A stretch of DNA of 64,000 bases from Christiangramia portivictoriae DSM 23547 (GCF_000423045.1 NZ_AUHF01000001.1:434001-498000); one strand, 5' to 3'; shown: positions 44,311-53,631, counted from the stretch's first letter. Translations and numbers: made by a program. Notes: generated by a model not told the origin, from the sequence alone.

Positions 44311-45003
44311 ATGCATTCTTCCATCAAAGTAATCATTCCAGCCTATAACGAAGCCGATTCAATAGGTTTAGTGATCAATGACATTCCTGACATCGTGGAG
44401 GAAGTGATCGTGGTTAGTAACAATTCTACAGATGCTACGGAAGCTAATGCTGCCGCTGCAGGTGCAACCGTACTTCGGGAGCCTCGAAAAGGCTATGGCT
44501 ATGCCTGCTTAAAAGGAATGCAATACATCTCTGAACAGTCGGCTAAACCGGATATTATTGTCTTTCTGGATGGCGATTATTCCGATTATCCTTCAGAATT
44601 GGTCAGGATCATTCAGCCAATCATCGAAGAAGACAAAGATTTTGTAGTAGGAGCAAGGGTAAAGGAATGGCGTGAACCTGGTTCCATGACCTTTCCGCAG
44701 ATCTTTGGAAACTGGCTGGCAACAAGTTTGATGAGACTGTTCTTCAGCTCCACATTTACAGATCTTGGACCATTCCGGGCGATCAAATATCCAAAATTGC
44801 TTCAGCTGGAAATGGAAGACAAAACCTATGGCTGGACGGTAGAAATGCAGTTAAAGGCGCTTCGGAAAAATTTAAAATATGCTGAAATCCCGGTACATTA
44901 TCGAAACAGGATCGGGGTATCCAAAGTTTCAGGAACACTTAAAGGTGCTATCTTTGCAGGTGTGAAAATTTTGGGATGGATCTTCAAATACAGTTTTAAA
45001 TGA
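44311..45003 (+). CDS. Family 2 glycosyltransferase (DPM1-like)
   Basis: A 230-residue GT-A enzyme. IIPAYNEADSIGLV at the N-terminus and LDGDYSDYP (the DxD motif) near residue 90 fit polyprenol-phosphate sugar synthases. No C-terminal membrane segments. It overlaps the next glycosyltransferase by four bases. A role in making a lipid-linked sugar for the downstream GT-C enzyme is inferred. Confidence 0.88.
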   Translation: MHSSIKVIIPAYNEADSIGLVINDIPDIVEEVIVVSNNSTDATEANAAAAGATVLREPRKGYGYACLKGMQYISEQSAKPDIIVFLDGDYSDYPSELVRIIQPIIEEDKDFVVGARVKEWREPGSMTFPQIFGNWLATSLMRLFFSSTFTDLGPFRAIKYPKLLQLEMEDKTYGWTVEMQLKALRKNLKYAEIPVHYRNRIGVSKVSGTLKGAIFAGVKILGWIFKYSFK

Positions 45004-46475
45004 TAGACCTGCTGGTGATCATACTTTACACACTCGCGTTGCTGGTTATCTTTATCTACAGCCTTTCGCAGCTACATCTTTTGATCAATTATTTCAAGGC
45101 TTTAAAATCAAATGATACTGCGAGTAAATTTAATTTTGAAGGCAGTGATGCCTATCCATATGTAACCATACAATTACCACTTTATAATGAAGCCTATGTG
45201 GTGGAGCGTTTGCTGAAGAATATTTCAAAGGTCGACTATCCCAGGGAGAAGCTGGAAATTCAGGTACTTGATGATTCTACTGATGATTCTGTACATATTA
45301 CTTCCTTGCTGGTACAGCAGCTCAGGCAGGAAGGATTGGATATTCAGCATATTCGACGTAAAACACGTACTGGTTTTAAGGCCGGCGCCCTGAAAGAAGG
45401 TCTGGAGATCGCCCGCGGGGAATATATTGCTGTATTCGATTCAGATTTTGTACCGGGCAAAAACTGGCTGAAACAAACATTGCCTTATTTCAAGAATCCG
45501 CGTATCGGGGTGGTTCAAACCCGTTGGGGACATCTAAACCGTGATTATTCGTTGCTTACCAGGATACAGGCTTTCGCGCTTGATTTTCACTTTATCATGG
45601 AACAGACCGGAAGAAATTTTGGGCGTAATTTTATCAATTTTAACGGTACGGCGGGAATATGGAGAAAAGAATGCATTCTGGATGCCGGAAACTGGAGTGG
45701 TGATACGCTTACTGAAGATCTGGATCTAAGTTACAGGGCACAGATGAAAAAATGGGAATTCAAATACCTTGAACATGTTGAAACTCCGGCCGAATTGCCT
45801 GTGGTAATCAGTGCCGCACGGAGTCAGCAGTTTCGATGGAACAAAGGTGCTGCAGAGAATTTCAGGAAAAACTACGGTAAACTTTTAAGAGATAGATCTG
45901 CATCCTTTAGTACAAAATTTCATGGATTTTTTCATCTTTTGAACTCCAGTATGTTTTTGATCGTATTGTTTCTTGCGGTGCTTAGTCTGCCGGTACTTTA
46001 TATCAAGAATTCCAATCCGGCTTTCGACTGGTATTTCAATCTGGTCGCAGTTTTTGCCTTGAGTACACTCATCTTTTTTCTTTGTTACTATGTGGCCTGG
46101 TCAAGAATTCATGGAAAGGGTTTCAGATCATTTTTAAGGTTTGTAGGAATGTTTCTAACCTTTTTTTCCATAGCCATGGGATTTTCAGTTCATAATTCCC
46201 TGGCTGTGCTGGAAGGTCATCTCGGGAAACGTTCAGAATTTATAAGAACACCAAAGTTCAACATAGCCGAAGGTGGAGGTAAATGGAAAGGGAACAAATA
46301 CCTGTCTGGTAAGTTTTCCAGAAATGTGATTATTGAAGGCTTGCTATTCCTGTATTTTGGATTTGCCATTTATAGTGCTTTCAGACTTCAGGAGTTCGGA
46401 CTCATCATTTTCCACCTGATGTTGTTCGCCGGTTTTGGTTTTGTTTTCCTGAAAAGCTTAAAGTCTGAAGTTTAA
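45000..46475 (+). CDS. Processive family 2 glycosyltransferase (cellulose synthase-like)
   Basis: A 491-residue inner-membrane enzyme. N-terminal membrane segment (about 3-25), GT-A domain with LDDSTDDS (about 87), FDSDF, TEDLDLSYR and QFRWNKG (the Q-x-x-R-W motif), then about four membrane segments. It resembles the cellulose synthase/mannan synthase family; the polymer or glycolipid made is unknown. Cotranscribed with the DPM1-like gene and the GT-C gene. Confidence 0.9.
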   Translation: MIDLLVIILYTLALLVIFIYSLSQLHLLINYFKALKSNDTASKFNFEGSDAYPYVTIQLPLYNEAYVVERLLKNISKVDYPREKLEIQVLDDSTDDSVHITSLLVQQLRQEGLDIQHIRRKTRTGFKAGALKEGLEIARGEYIAVFDSDFVPGKNWLKQTLPYFKNPRIGVVQTRWGHLNRDYSLLTRIQAFALDFHFIMEQTGRNFGRNFINFNGTAGIWRKECILDAGNWSGDTLTEDLDLSYRAQMKKWEFKYLEHVETPAELPVVISAARSQQFRWNKGAAENFRKNYGKLLRDRSASFSTKFHGFFHLLNSSMFLIVLFLAVLSLPVLYIKNSNPAFDWYFNLVAVFALSTLIFFLCYYVAWSRIHGKGFRSFLRFVGMFLTFFSIAMGFSVHNSLAVLEGHLGKRSEFIRTPKFNIAEGGGKWKGNKYLSGKFSRNVIIEGLLFLYFGFAIYSAFRLQEFGLIIFHLMLFAGFGFVFLKSLKSEV

Positions 46476-46503
46476 TTAACTTAGCCGCAAATCCACATTT
46501 TTA

Positions 46504-47862
46504 ATGGATCTGAAATTGCTCAGGTTTTACAAAATCCCTATTCTAATAGCGCTGTCCTGTATTGCCTTTTACTGGACTTTTGCCTATACTTTGGTACGGG
46601 AGGATTTTGGGCGGCTAGTGATGCTTTATGCTGCCTTAAGTTTCCTGAGTTATAAGTTATATCAGTTACTAAGGCACAACTTCAAATACCTGGTCATTAT
46701 CGCGATCATTTTCAGACTGCTCTTTTTATTTGCACTTCCAGAACTTTCCCAGGATTATTTCAGGTTTATCTGGGATGGACAGCTCATCAACGCCGGCATT
46801 AATCCATATCAATTTATTCCTTCGGAAATTTCCGAAGAACTTAAATTTCCAAATACTGAAGTTTTGCTGGATGGGATGGGAAGTCTGAGTGCGGGACATT
46901 ATTCCAATTATCCGCCTGTAAATCAATCGATCTTTGCGATTTCGTCCTGGCTCGGAAATTCCAGCCAACTGCTCACCGTGATGTTTCTAAGGACATTCAT
47001 CATTCTGGCCGATCTGGGAACCATATTTTTTGGGGCACGCTTACTTACAAATCTCGGGCTTTCGAAGGACAGAATCTTCCTTTATATTCTTAATCCATTC
47101 ATTATTATAGAAATGACCGGGAATTTGCATTTTGAGTCGGTCATGGTGTTTTTCCTGGTCTGGTCACTTTATTTATTACAGCAGCAGCGCTGGTTAAGCT
47201 CTGCGATAGTACTGGGTTTATCTGTTTCGGTGAAGCTGCTGCCGCTGCTTTTTCTGCCACTTTTTCTAAACTTTTTTCTGAAGAACCCAAAGCTTTCTTT
47301 TGCGAAATTGATTGGTTTCTACAGCCTGGTAATACTAACGCTGGTATTCTCTTTCATTCCATTCTATTCTGAAGAAGTGCTGGCGAATTTTATGGCGAGC
47401 GTAGGATTATGGTTTGGTAAATTTGAATTTAATGCTTCCATATATTACCTGGTAAGATGGATAGGTTATCAGGTGAAAGGTTATAATATCATCGAAACTG
47501 CAGGCAGGATCTTACCGCTAATAACGATCGGTGCGGTATTGTTGCTCACATTTCAAAGAAATCATACATCGATGCAAAGTTTGATCAAAGGCATGTTATT
47601 AGGTGTTTCTGTTTACCTGCTGCTTTCTACTACAGTTCATCCCTGGTATCTGGCGATTCCACTTTTACTGAGTGTATTTACGAGTTGGAGATATATGCTT
47701 ATCTGGTCCCTGGTGGTCATTCTAAGTTATTCGGCCTATTCTAATGCTGATTATAATGAGAACCTATGGCTGGTAGCCTTAGAATATATCGTGGTGATAG
47801 GCTATTTCCTGTATGAACTTTTTCTTCAGAAAAGCATTAAGCCTGTGGATCGGGTTTATTAG
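46504..47862 (+). CDS. GT-C-type mannosyltransferase-like membrane protein (DUF2029/PIG-M-like)
   Basis: A 452-residue membrane protein with roughly ten segments. The periplasmic loop SQDYFRFIWDGQLINAGINPYQF holds the acidic pair typical of GT-C enzymes using polyprenol-phosphate sugars, and VKLLPLLFLPLFL, VHPWYLAIPLLL are GT87-like segments. It would use the sugar donor made by the DPM1-like neighbour. The end overlaps the convergent LAB_N gene by 26 bases. Confidence 0.83.
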   Translation: MDLKLLRFYKIPILIALSCIAFYWTFAYTLVREDFGRLVMLYAALSFLSYKLYQLLRHNFKYLVIIAIIFRLLFLFALPELSQDYFRFIWDGQLINAGINPYQFIPSEISEELKFPNTEVLLDGMGSLSAGHYSNYPPVNQSIFAISSWLGNSSQLLTVMFLRTFIILADLGTIFFGARLLTNLGLSKDRIFLYILNPFIIIEMTGNLHFESVMVFFLVWSLYLLQQQRWLSSAIVLGLSVSVKLLPLLFLPLFLNFFLKNPKLSFAKLIGFYSLVILTLVFSFIPFYSEEVLANFMASVGLWFGKFEFNASIYYLVRWIGYQVKGYNIIETAGRILPLITIGAVLLLTFQRNHTSMQSLIKGMLLGVSVYLLLSTTVHPWYLAIPLLLSVFTSWRYMLIWSLVVILSYSAYSNADYNENLWLVALEYIVVIGYFLYELFLQKSIKPVDRVY

Positions 47863-48475
47863 ATTTTTTCAGAAGATAGATATCGCGCATATAGATGAGT
47901 GCGCCAAAAAAATGCGCTGCCATAAGCACCGGGTCTTCACGGAAAATTCCATAAGTGAAAAGCAGGCTGGAACCAATTAAACTAAGGATCCAGAAACCAA
48001 GCGGTAGTGAAGATTCCTGATTAACTTCAGAATAATACCACTGGTAAAAAAATCTTGAGGTGTATACGATCTGAGCTACCAGACCTAAAGCGATGATCCA
48101 TCCGGCAATATCTTCAGACCTGAGGACATCATCCCAGGTTTGTGTGCCAAAAAACGTGATGTAGGCCGCAATCGCAAAAGGGAAAATAATGACCAGGCCT
48201 TTGAAGAAAATATTCCTGTTCTTCCATTCATTCATTAAGAACAGGTTTCTCCAGTATACACCATATATCAAAAACTGTCCTAGCATGATCGCAAAATCAT
48301 CCCGTAAATAACCATAGGTAAACAACAGGATAGAGGCCAGTAGGCTCAGTTTCCAGAATAACACCGGGGTTTCAACTTCTTTGGATTTTTCAGAAAGAAA
48401 CCATTGGCTTATCAGCCTTGCGCTGAATAACAGCTGCGCTAAAAAACCTATTGCAAATATTGGCCAGTTCTCCAT
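47837..48475 (-). CDS. Duplicated LAB_N-domain membrane protein
   Basis: A 212-residue inner-membrane protein with two copies of the lipid-A-disaccharide synthase N-terminal domain (LAB_N, about residues 1-85 and 120-205). Both copies share a pattern: (S/T)ARLISQWFLSE versus TSRFFYQWYYSE, then LFTYGYLRDD versus LFTYGIFRED. Six or so membrane segments. Function unknown; LAB_N proteins are related to sugar-lipid transport helpers. Downstream of the lipoprotein gene by one base. Confidence 0.87.
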   Translation of the reverse strand: MENWPIFAIGFLAQLLFSARLISQWFLSEKSKEVETPVLFWKLSLLASILLFTYGYLRDDFAIMLGQFLIYGVYWRNLFLMNEWKNRNIFFKGLVIIFPFAIAAYITFFGTQTWDDVLRSEDIAGWIIALGLVAQIVYTSRFFYQWYYSEVNQESSLPLGFWILSLIGSSLLFTYGIFREDPVLMAAHFFGALIYMRDIYLLKKSNKPDPQA

Positions 48476-48476
48476 T

Positions 48477-49055
48477 TTAGTTATTCATTCTTTTAAGGAT
48501 CTTCTTTAAACTATTTTTCATCATAGATTGAGCACTTACAGAGAATGCAAAATCCTTACTATCATCAGGAACTTTCAACTCAGACCGTACATGGCTGTGA
48601 TAAACACTAACTTTTTCATTTAAATTAATGATTTCCAGCGATACCTTGGTCACATTGGCCTCACCAGGATCGATATTTCCTATTTGTATAGATCCAAGAT
48701 CGTCTGCAGGCTTTTCAGCCTTGATATTAATGAAATAGTCATAACCTTTTACTCTTGAAGCCAATTGCTCAAGATCTTCCGCTGAACTATTGAAACCAGG
48801 CCTTGGGTTGATCAGGGTTACCGGAGTGTTCTGTATGCTTACAAGTTTTCTGTTTGGGATACGATCTTCTAATTTGTCAAAAACCATCTCTCGTAATTCC
48901 ATCCGTACGCTTTCCGGTGCATCAATAACATTCAGCAAATAGGAGCCTTCAGGAAAGCTGTATGCTTTCTGGGATAAACCCGAAAACATATAACTGGGTG
49001 TATTGCAGGACTGCAGTATAAAAGCGAGGATTAGAAAAAGAGCAGTTTTCTTCAT
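48477..49055 (-). CDS. Lipoprotein of unknown function
   Basis: A 192-residue lipoprotein from the ATG at 49055; the frame continues nine codons upstream without support. Signal peptide ends at Cys17 (LQSCNTPS). I do not recognise a domain. It shares a transcription unit with the LAB_N gene, one base apart, and is preceded by the terminator of the DHS-like gene. Confidence 0.7.
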   Translation of the reverse strand: MKKTALFLILAFILQSCNTPSYMFSGLSQKAYSFPEGSYLLNVIDAPESVRMELREMVFDKLEDRIPNRKLVSIQNTPVTLINPRPGFNSSAEDLEQLASRVKGYDYFINIKAEKPADDLGSIQIGNIDPGEANVTKVSLEIINLNEKVSVYHSHVRSELKVPDDSKDFAFSVSAQSMMKNSLKKILKRMNN

Positions 49056-49070
49056 GATATTAAAAACAGA

Positions 49071-49113
49071 AAAGCTGCTCAATAATAGGCAATTTCGCCA
49101 TTTGAGCAGCTTT
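49071..49113 (-). terminator. Terminator of the polyamine operon
   Basis: On the minus strand AAAGCTGCTCAA and TTGAGCAGCTTT make a 12-bp perfect stem with a 19-base loop, followed by T-rich sequence. It lies 23 bases after the DHS-like stop. Confidence 0.75.
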
Positions 49114-49136
49114 CACGTAAGGTAATTCTTTGTTAA

Positions 49137-50108
49137 TTACATATCCAGAAGATAGGCAAATATAAGAGGTGCCACGATGGTTGCGTCGCTTTCGATAATA
49201 TGTTTAGGGGTGTTGATGTCCAGTTTTCCCCAGGTGATCTTCTCATTGGGAACCGCACCAGAGTATGATCCATAACTGGTAGTAGAATCTGAGATCTGGC
49301 AGAAGTAGCTCCAGAATGGAGTCTCTGTTCGCTCCATATCCTGGTAGAGCATAGGAACCACGCAAATTGGGAAATCTCCGGCTATACCACCGCCAATCTG
49401 GAAGAAACCTATCCCATTATCAGAATTTTCAGTATACCAGTCGGCAAGGAAGGTCATATATTCTATTCCAGATTTCATCGTACTCGCCTTCAGTTCACCT
49501 TTAAGTACGTAAGAGGCGAAAATATTCCCTAAGGTAGAATCTTCCCATCCCGGTACCACCATAGGCAGGTTCTTTTCCGCAGCAGCATACATCCAGGAAT
49601 CTTTTAAGTCGATCTCATAATGCTCTTCCATCACGCCGCTAAGCAAGAGTTTGTGTAAAAATTCATGAGGGAAATAACGTTCCCCTTTTTCCTCAGCATC
49701 TTTCCAGATCTTGAAAATATGATCCTGAATTCTTCTAAAAGCTTCTTCTTCAGGAATACAGGTGTCGGTCACCCGGTTCAAACCTTTCTCCAGCAGATCC
49801 CACTCATCCTGAGCGGTAAGATCGCGATAATTTGGAACCCGCTTATAATGAGAGTGTGCTACCAGGTTCATAACATCCTCTTCCAGGTTTGCGCCGGTAC
49901 AGGAAACAATATGAACTTTATCCTGGCGAATCATCTCGGCAAAGATCTTTCCTATCTCTGCAGTACTCATTGCCCCGGCAAGGGAAACAAGCATCTTGGA
50001 ACCGCCTTGCAGCTGCTTCTCATAATCTTTTGCAGCATCTACTAACGCTGCCGCATTAAAATGCAGGTAATATTTTTCTATGAATTGTGAAATATGTCCT
50101 TTACTCAT
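49137..50108 (-). CDS. Deoxyhypusine synthase-like protein, probable homospermidine synthase
   Basis: A 323-residue NAD-dependent aminobutyl transferase fold. The catalytic lysine equivalent to human Lys329 is Lys295 (TWGKLDI). HIVSCTGANLEEDVMN and GIGFFQIGGGIAGDFP are family landmarks. Bacteria have no eIF5A, so hypusine formation is excluded; DHS-like proteins in Bacteroidota are thought to form sym-homospermidine from putrescine, the main polyamine of many flavobacteria. It overlaps agmatinase by eight bases, which fits a polyamine role. Confidence 0.86.
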   Translation of the reverse strand: MSKGHISQFIEKYYLHFNAAALVDAAKDYEKQLQGGSKMLVSLAGAMSTAEIGKIFAEMIRQDKVHIVSCTGANLEEDVMNLVAHSHYKRVPNYRDLTAQDEWDLLEKGLNRVTDTCIPEEEAFRRIQDHIFKIWKDAEEKGERYFPHEFLHKLLLSGVMEEHYEIDLKDSWMYAAAEKNLPMVVPGWEDSTLGNIFASYVLKGELKASTMKSGIEYMTFLADWYTENSDNGIGFFQIGGGIAGDFPICVVPMLYQDMERTETPFWSYFCQISDSTTSYGSYSGAVPNEKITWGKLDINTPKHIIESDATIVAPLIFAYLLDM

Positions 50109-50976
50109 CTTCGTCTTCTTCGGTAAAATTTTGGTATTTAAATTTGTAGCTCAACATTTTATAGTAAAGTTTTGCCGCCAGAAAATCTGAAGATTTTTCC
50201 TTTTGATCCGGGCATAGCTCTACGATATCAAATCCTACTACATTCTTTTTCTTAAAGGTTGTTTTAAGGAATTCCAGGGTTTCGTACCAGAATAATCCAC
50301 CTGGCTCCGGAGTCCCGGTGGAAGGCATGATACTGGGATCGAATGCGTCCAGATCTATGGTAATGAATACATTGGGCGTCATTTGTCCAATAGCATCATC
50401 CTGCCAGTCCTCGTAAAGATCATGAGCGAAATATACCTGGTTTTCGTCCATGTGTTCTTTTTCTGAAATATCCATGGAGCGAATTCCTATCTGGATAAGA
50501 TTGGTATTCTTGCTTGCTTCATGAAGAGCACAGGCGTGGTTGCAGGTACTGCCCTCGTACTCTGGTCTAAGATCTGCATGAGCATCCAGTTGGACTACCG
50601 TAAGGTCTGAGAAAGATTCATTAAAAGCCTTGATGCTTCCAATTGAAACCGAATGTTCGCCGCCAAACAAGGTTACAAATTTCTCCTGTTTGATATAGTT
50701 CTTCGTGGTTTTATAAACCGCTTCCACCATTTTTTCCGGAGAAGAATCCTCGGTCACCGGAGGTGCCAGGTAAATACCCTTTTTGTAAACCTCGGTATTG
50801 GTTTCGATGTCATAAAGCTCCATGTTTTCTGAAGCGTCTAAAAATGCGTCCGGACCTTTATCGGCACCTTTTTGCCAGGTACTGGTTCCATCATACGGCA
50901 CAGGAATCAATACCACTTTTGCTTCGTCTATACGAGCATATTTGTCTGGTATCCCGGCGTAATTCTTTTTGCTCAT
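50101..50976 (-). CDS. speB: Agmatinase
   Basis: Mn-dependent ureohydrolase that splits agmatine into putrescine and urea. Metal-ligand motifs are FGGEHSVS, QLDAHADLR and DLDAFDPS. TGTPEPGG is the typical substrate-loop ending. The 291 residues match agmatinase rather than arginase in context: arginine decarboxylase lies upstream by 53 bases and the DHS-like gene overlaps downstream. Confidence 0.92.
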   Translation of the reverse strand: MSKKNYAGIPDKYARIDEAKVVLIPVPYDGTSTWQKGADKGPDAFLDASENMELYDIETNTEVYKKGIYLAPPVTEDSSPEKMVEAVYKTTKNYIKQEKFVTLFGGEHSVSIGSIKAFNESFSDLTVVQLDAHADLRPEYEGSTCNHACALHEASKNTNLIQIGIRSMDISEKEHMDENQVYFAHDLYEDWQDDAIGQMTPNVFITIDLDAFDPSIMPSTGTPEPGGLFWYETLEFLKTTFKKKNVVGFDIVELCPDQKEKSSDFLAAKLYYKMLSYKFKYQNFTEEDEDE

Positions 50977-51029
50977 GGCTAATTGAATTGTTTAGTTAGT
51001 TGTTTGTTAGTTGATTAAAGGTATAAATT

Positions 51030-52433
51030 TTAATTATTTCTATCATAGCCAAGAATACTCAGCATATCTTCAGAATTCTGTTGTTCACTGAAGAGCCTTG
51101 TTGTGATTTGGTCCTTCTCATCCCTGTCTATCAGGATATGTTTAGGCTGCGGAATCAGGCAGTGCTGTAAACCGCCAAATCCTCCAATCGTATCCTGGTA
51201 AGCTCCTGTATTAAAGAATCCAATATATAAAGGCTTCTCTTTTTTAAACTTCGGAAGATAGATCGCGTTGGTATGCTGTTCAGAATTATAATAATCGTCA
51301 CTATCGCAGGTAAGGCCGCCAAGTAAAACGCGCTCATACTCGTCATTCCACCTATTAACGGCCAGCATGACAAATTTCTTGCTGATAGCCCAGGTGTCTG
51401 GCAAAGTAGTAATGAACGAAGAATTGATCATATTCCACTTTTCACGGTCATTCTGCTGCTTCTGGTATAAAACCTCATAGATCGCCCCTCCACTTTCACC
51501 AACTGTAAAACTTCCAAATTCAGTAAAAATGTTTGGAACGTCTACACCAGCTTCTTCACAGGTTAATTTGATCTGGTTAATGATCTCATCTACCATATAG
51601 GCATAATCATAATCGAACGCCAGAGAATTCTTGATTGGAAATCCACCACCAATGTTCAGGCTATCCAGGCTTGGACAAAGCTTCTTCAAATTGGTGTATA
51701 CTTTCAAACACTTGTTTAATTCATTCCAGTAATAAGCCGTATCGCGAATCCCGGTGTTAATGAAAAAGTGAAGCATCTTCAGGTCTACCTGGTCGTTATC
51801 CTTCAGTTGTTTATGGAAAAAAGGAACAATATTCTTGTAGCCAATTCCCAGTCTTGATGTATAGAACTCAAATTTTGGCTCTTCTTCCGAAGCAATTCTA
51901 ATCCCTACCTGGAACTTTCCATTTACTTTTTCTGAAAGTAGATCCAGTTCTTCATAATTATCGATCACTGGGATACACTTCTGGTGACCGCCATTGATCA
52001 GCCTGCTGATATTTTCTACATACTGATCTCTTTTGAAACCATTGCAGATCACCCAATGGTCGTTGGTGATCTTTCCTGCTGTTTTCAGCTTTTCGACAAT
52101 ATTAATGTCGAAAGCTGAAGATGTTTCGATATGGATATCATTTCTTAGCGCTTCCTTGAGAACATGTTCAAAATGGGAGCTTTTTGTGCAATAGCAGTAG
52201 TTGTAAGTACCCTGATAATTGTGTTTTTCCAGGGCGGCCTTGAACCAGCCTTTTGCCCGGTTTATATTCTGAGATATTTTCGGCAGGTATGTGAACTTGA
52301 GCGGAGCACCATACTGCTCTACAAGTTTCATAAGGTCGATATCATGAAATTTCAACTCGGTTCCTTCCAGAGTAAATTCTTCCTGTGGAAAGTAATAGGT
52401 CTGGTCAATGAGGTCGCTGTACTTTGTATTCAA
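51030..52433 (-). CDS. speA: Biosynthetic arginine decarboxylase
   Basis: PLP enzyme of the alanine-racemase-fold (group IV) family that turns arginine into agmatine. PLP lysine Lys84 in YCTKSSHF; the glycine-rich phosphate site LNIGGGFP; and the C-terminal barrel with TCDSDD (substrate/PLP contact Cys-Asp). At 467 residues it is shorter than E. coli SpeA (about 650) but usual for Bacteroidota. Start is a TTG at 52433; no ATG lies in frame upstream within a sensible distance. Heads the polyamine operon. Confidence 0.9.
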   Translation of the reverse strand: MNTKYSDLIDQTYYFPQEEFTLEGTELKFHDIDLMKLVEQYGAPLKFTYLPKISQNINRAKGWFKAALEKHNYQGTYNYCYCTKSSHFEHVLKEALRNDIHIETSSAFDINIVEKLKTAGKITNDHWVICNGFKRDQYVENISRLINGGHQKCIPVIDNYEELDLLSEKVNGKFQVGIRIASEEEPKFEFYTSRLGIGYKNIVPFFHKQLKDNDQVDLKMLHFFINTGIRDTAYYWNELNKCLKVYTNLKKLCPSLDSLNIGGGFPIKNSLAFDYDYAYMVDEIINQIKLTCEEAGVDVPNIFTEFGSFTVGESGGAIYEVLYQKQQNDREKWNMINSSFITTLPDTWAISKKFVMLAVNRWNDEYERVLLGGLTCDSDDYYNSEQHTNAIYLPKFKKEKPLYIGFFNTGAYQDTIGGFGGLQHCLIPQPKHILIDRDEKDQITTRLFSEQQNSEDMLSILGYDRNN

Positions 52434-52456
52434 TTTGCGTAAATGATTTTAAGGCT

Positions 52457-52486
52457 AAAAATTAGATAATAATTGATAGGGTCAAA
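52457..52486 (-). promoter_or_regulatory. Candidate promoter of the polyamine operon
   Basis: On the minus strand TTTG (52483-52486), 18 bases, TAATTTTT (52457-52464; one mismatch). The leader to the TTG start would be about 20 bases. Confidence 0.4.
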
Positions 52487-52541
52487 AAGATCGACTAATA
52501 AATTAATGTTAAGATAAGAGATTGGCTCGTTCCACGATGTA

Positions 52542-52560
52542 ACGATAGATATCTGATCGT
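52542..52560. repeat. Imperfect palindrome upstream of speA
   Basis: ACGAT-AGATATCT-G-ATCGT: a 13-base-pair dyad with one unpaired G. It sits about 56 bases upstream of the candidate -33 box. A regulator binding site is possible; no regulator is known. Confidence 0.4.
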
Positions 52561-52710
52561 CATGGAGTTGCGCTGCTGAAGACCTTTCAGCTAATAAAAA
52601 AGCAGTTCTATTCAATTACCTATTAATCGACAGGAAGCCAGTGAAAACCCTCTGACTTTTGACGTGGTAAATGTATTTAAAAAATTAAAATGGAAAAGCG
52701 AAAAAATGAA

Positions 52711-53550
52711 TTAGTGCATCCCAAGGTTGATAACCTCCTGTTCGGTAAGGTTTCTGGTGCGTCCGCGCGACAGATCTTTCTTGGTAAGCCCCCCAAACAC
52801 CACACGGTCCAGGCTTTCTACATCGTATCCCAAACTTTTAAATATCCTGGTTACAATATGCTCTTTAATGCTATATAGTTCGATCCCAACTTCTGTATGT
52901 GGTTTATCGTCGATAAAACTAATGCTGGTCACGATCACTTTGGAACCTTCCAGAAAAACTCCTTTCTCAATAGAGGCGAGATCTTCGCGGGATAATGGTT
53001 TACTTAGAGTTACATGGTAGATCTGGCGAATACCATTTTTAGGTTTTGCCAGTTTTTTAGCAAGAGTTCCATCATTGGTGAATAGCAAAAGACCCTTGGC
53101 CTGGTTGTCCAGTTTGCCAACCGGGCTAACCCTGGCGCTGGTTACTTTGGAGACAAGCTCCATGACAGTTTTACCACCTTTTTCAGGATTTCCGGTGACA
53201 AAAAAACCGGCTGGTTTATTCAGCAATATGTATTGTGGTTTTTCCGGGTTGATGCGGCGACCATCAAAACGAACATCATCTTCAAGTTTTACGCGGTAAC
53301 CCATTTCGGTAACAGATTTCCCGTTTACCGTCACATTACCTGCTGCAATGTACATATCTGCATCTCTACGCGAGCAAATTCCGGCATTGGCGATATACTT
53401 ATTCAAACGAATACCATCGGTATTGGAAAGCGGACTCTTCTCCATTTTTGGTTTTACCGGTGCATTCCCACGTGCGTGAGATTTTTTCCTGGTACCACCA
53501 CCTTGTCTGCCACTGTTCTTACCACCTGAAGATCTATCGTTTCTGCTCAT
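52711..53550 (-). CDS. RluB/RsuA-family 23S or 16S rRNA pseudouridine synthase
   Basis: A 279-residue RNA-modifying enzyme. N-terminal Gly/Ser/Lys-rich tail (about 1-40), S4 domain (about 48-95; LNKYIANAGICSRRDADMYIAAGNVTVNG), then the catalytic domain with Asp in VGKLDNQAKGLLLFTNDG, equivalent to the GRLD.xTxGLLL motif. The conserved Arg of RLD is Lys here (KLD). RluB-like by neighbours I know; RsuA is an alternative. ATG at 53550 preferred over the TTG at 53556. Confidence 0.88.
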   Translation of the reverse strand: MSRNDRSSGGKNSGRQGGGTRKKSHARGNAPVKPKMEKSPLSNTDGIRLNKYIANAGICSRRDADMYIAAGNVTVNGKSVTEMGYRVKLEDDVRFDGRRINPEKPQYILLNKPAGFFVTGNPEKGGKTVMELVSKVTSARVSPVGKLDNQAKGLLLFTNDGTLAKKLAKPKNGIRQIYHVTLSKPLSREDLASIEKGVFLEGSKVIVTSISFIDDKPHTEVGIELYSIKEHIVTRIFKSLGYDVESLDRVVFGGLTKKDLSRGRTRNLTEQEVINLGMH

Positions 53551-53564
53551 TGCCAAAATTTTTG

Positions 53565-53572
53565 CAAAGATA
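53565..53572 (-). promoter_or_regulatory. Candidate -7 box before the pseudouridine synthase gene
   Basis: On the minus strand TATCTTTG followed by C, a perfect TAnnTTTGC box. It ends 15 bases before the ATG, so the leader would be very short. No clear -33 element. Confidence 0.45.
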
Positions 53573-53631
53573 CGTTATCCCGCCTAGGGATACTAAGTAT
53601 TTGAGAAAACTTTTAAGATGAGGCTTTTACC

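Noticed and set aside
50990-51020. Imperfect GTTAGTTG-type direct repeats between agmatinase and speA
   Set aside because: Low-complexity sequence of a few copies without recombination or binding-site context.
52430-52615. 61-codon frame upstream of speA on the minus strand
   Set aside because: It overlaps the candidate promoter and the speA start and has no recognisable features; regarded as chance.
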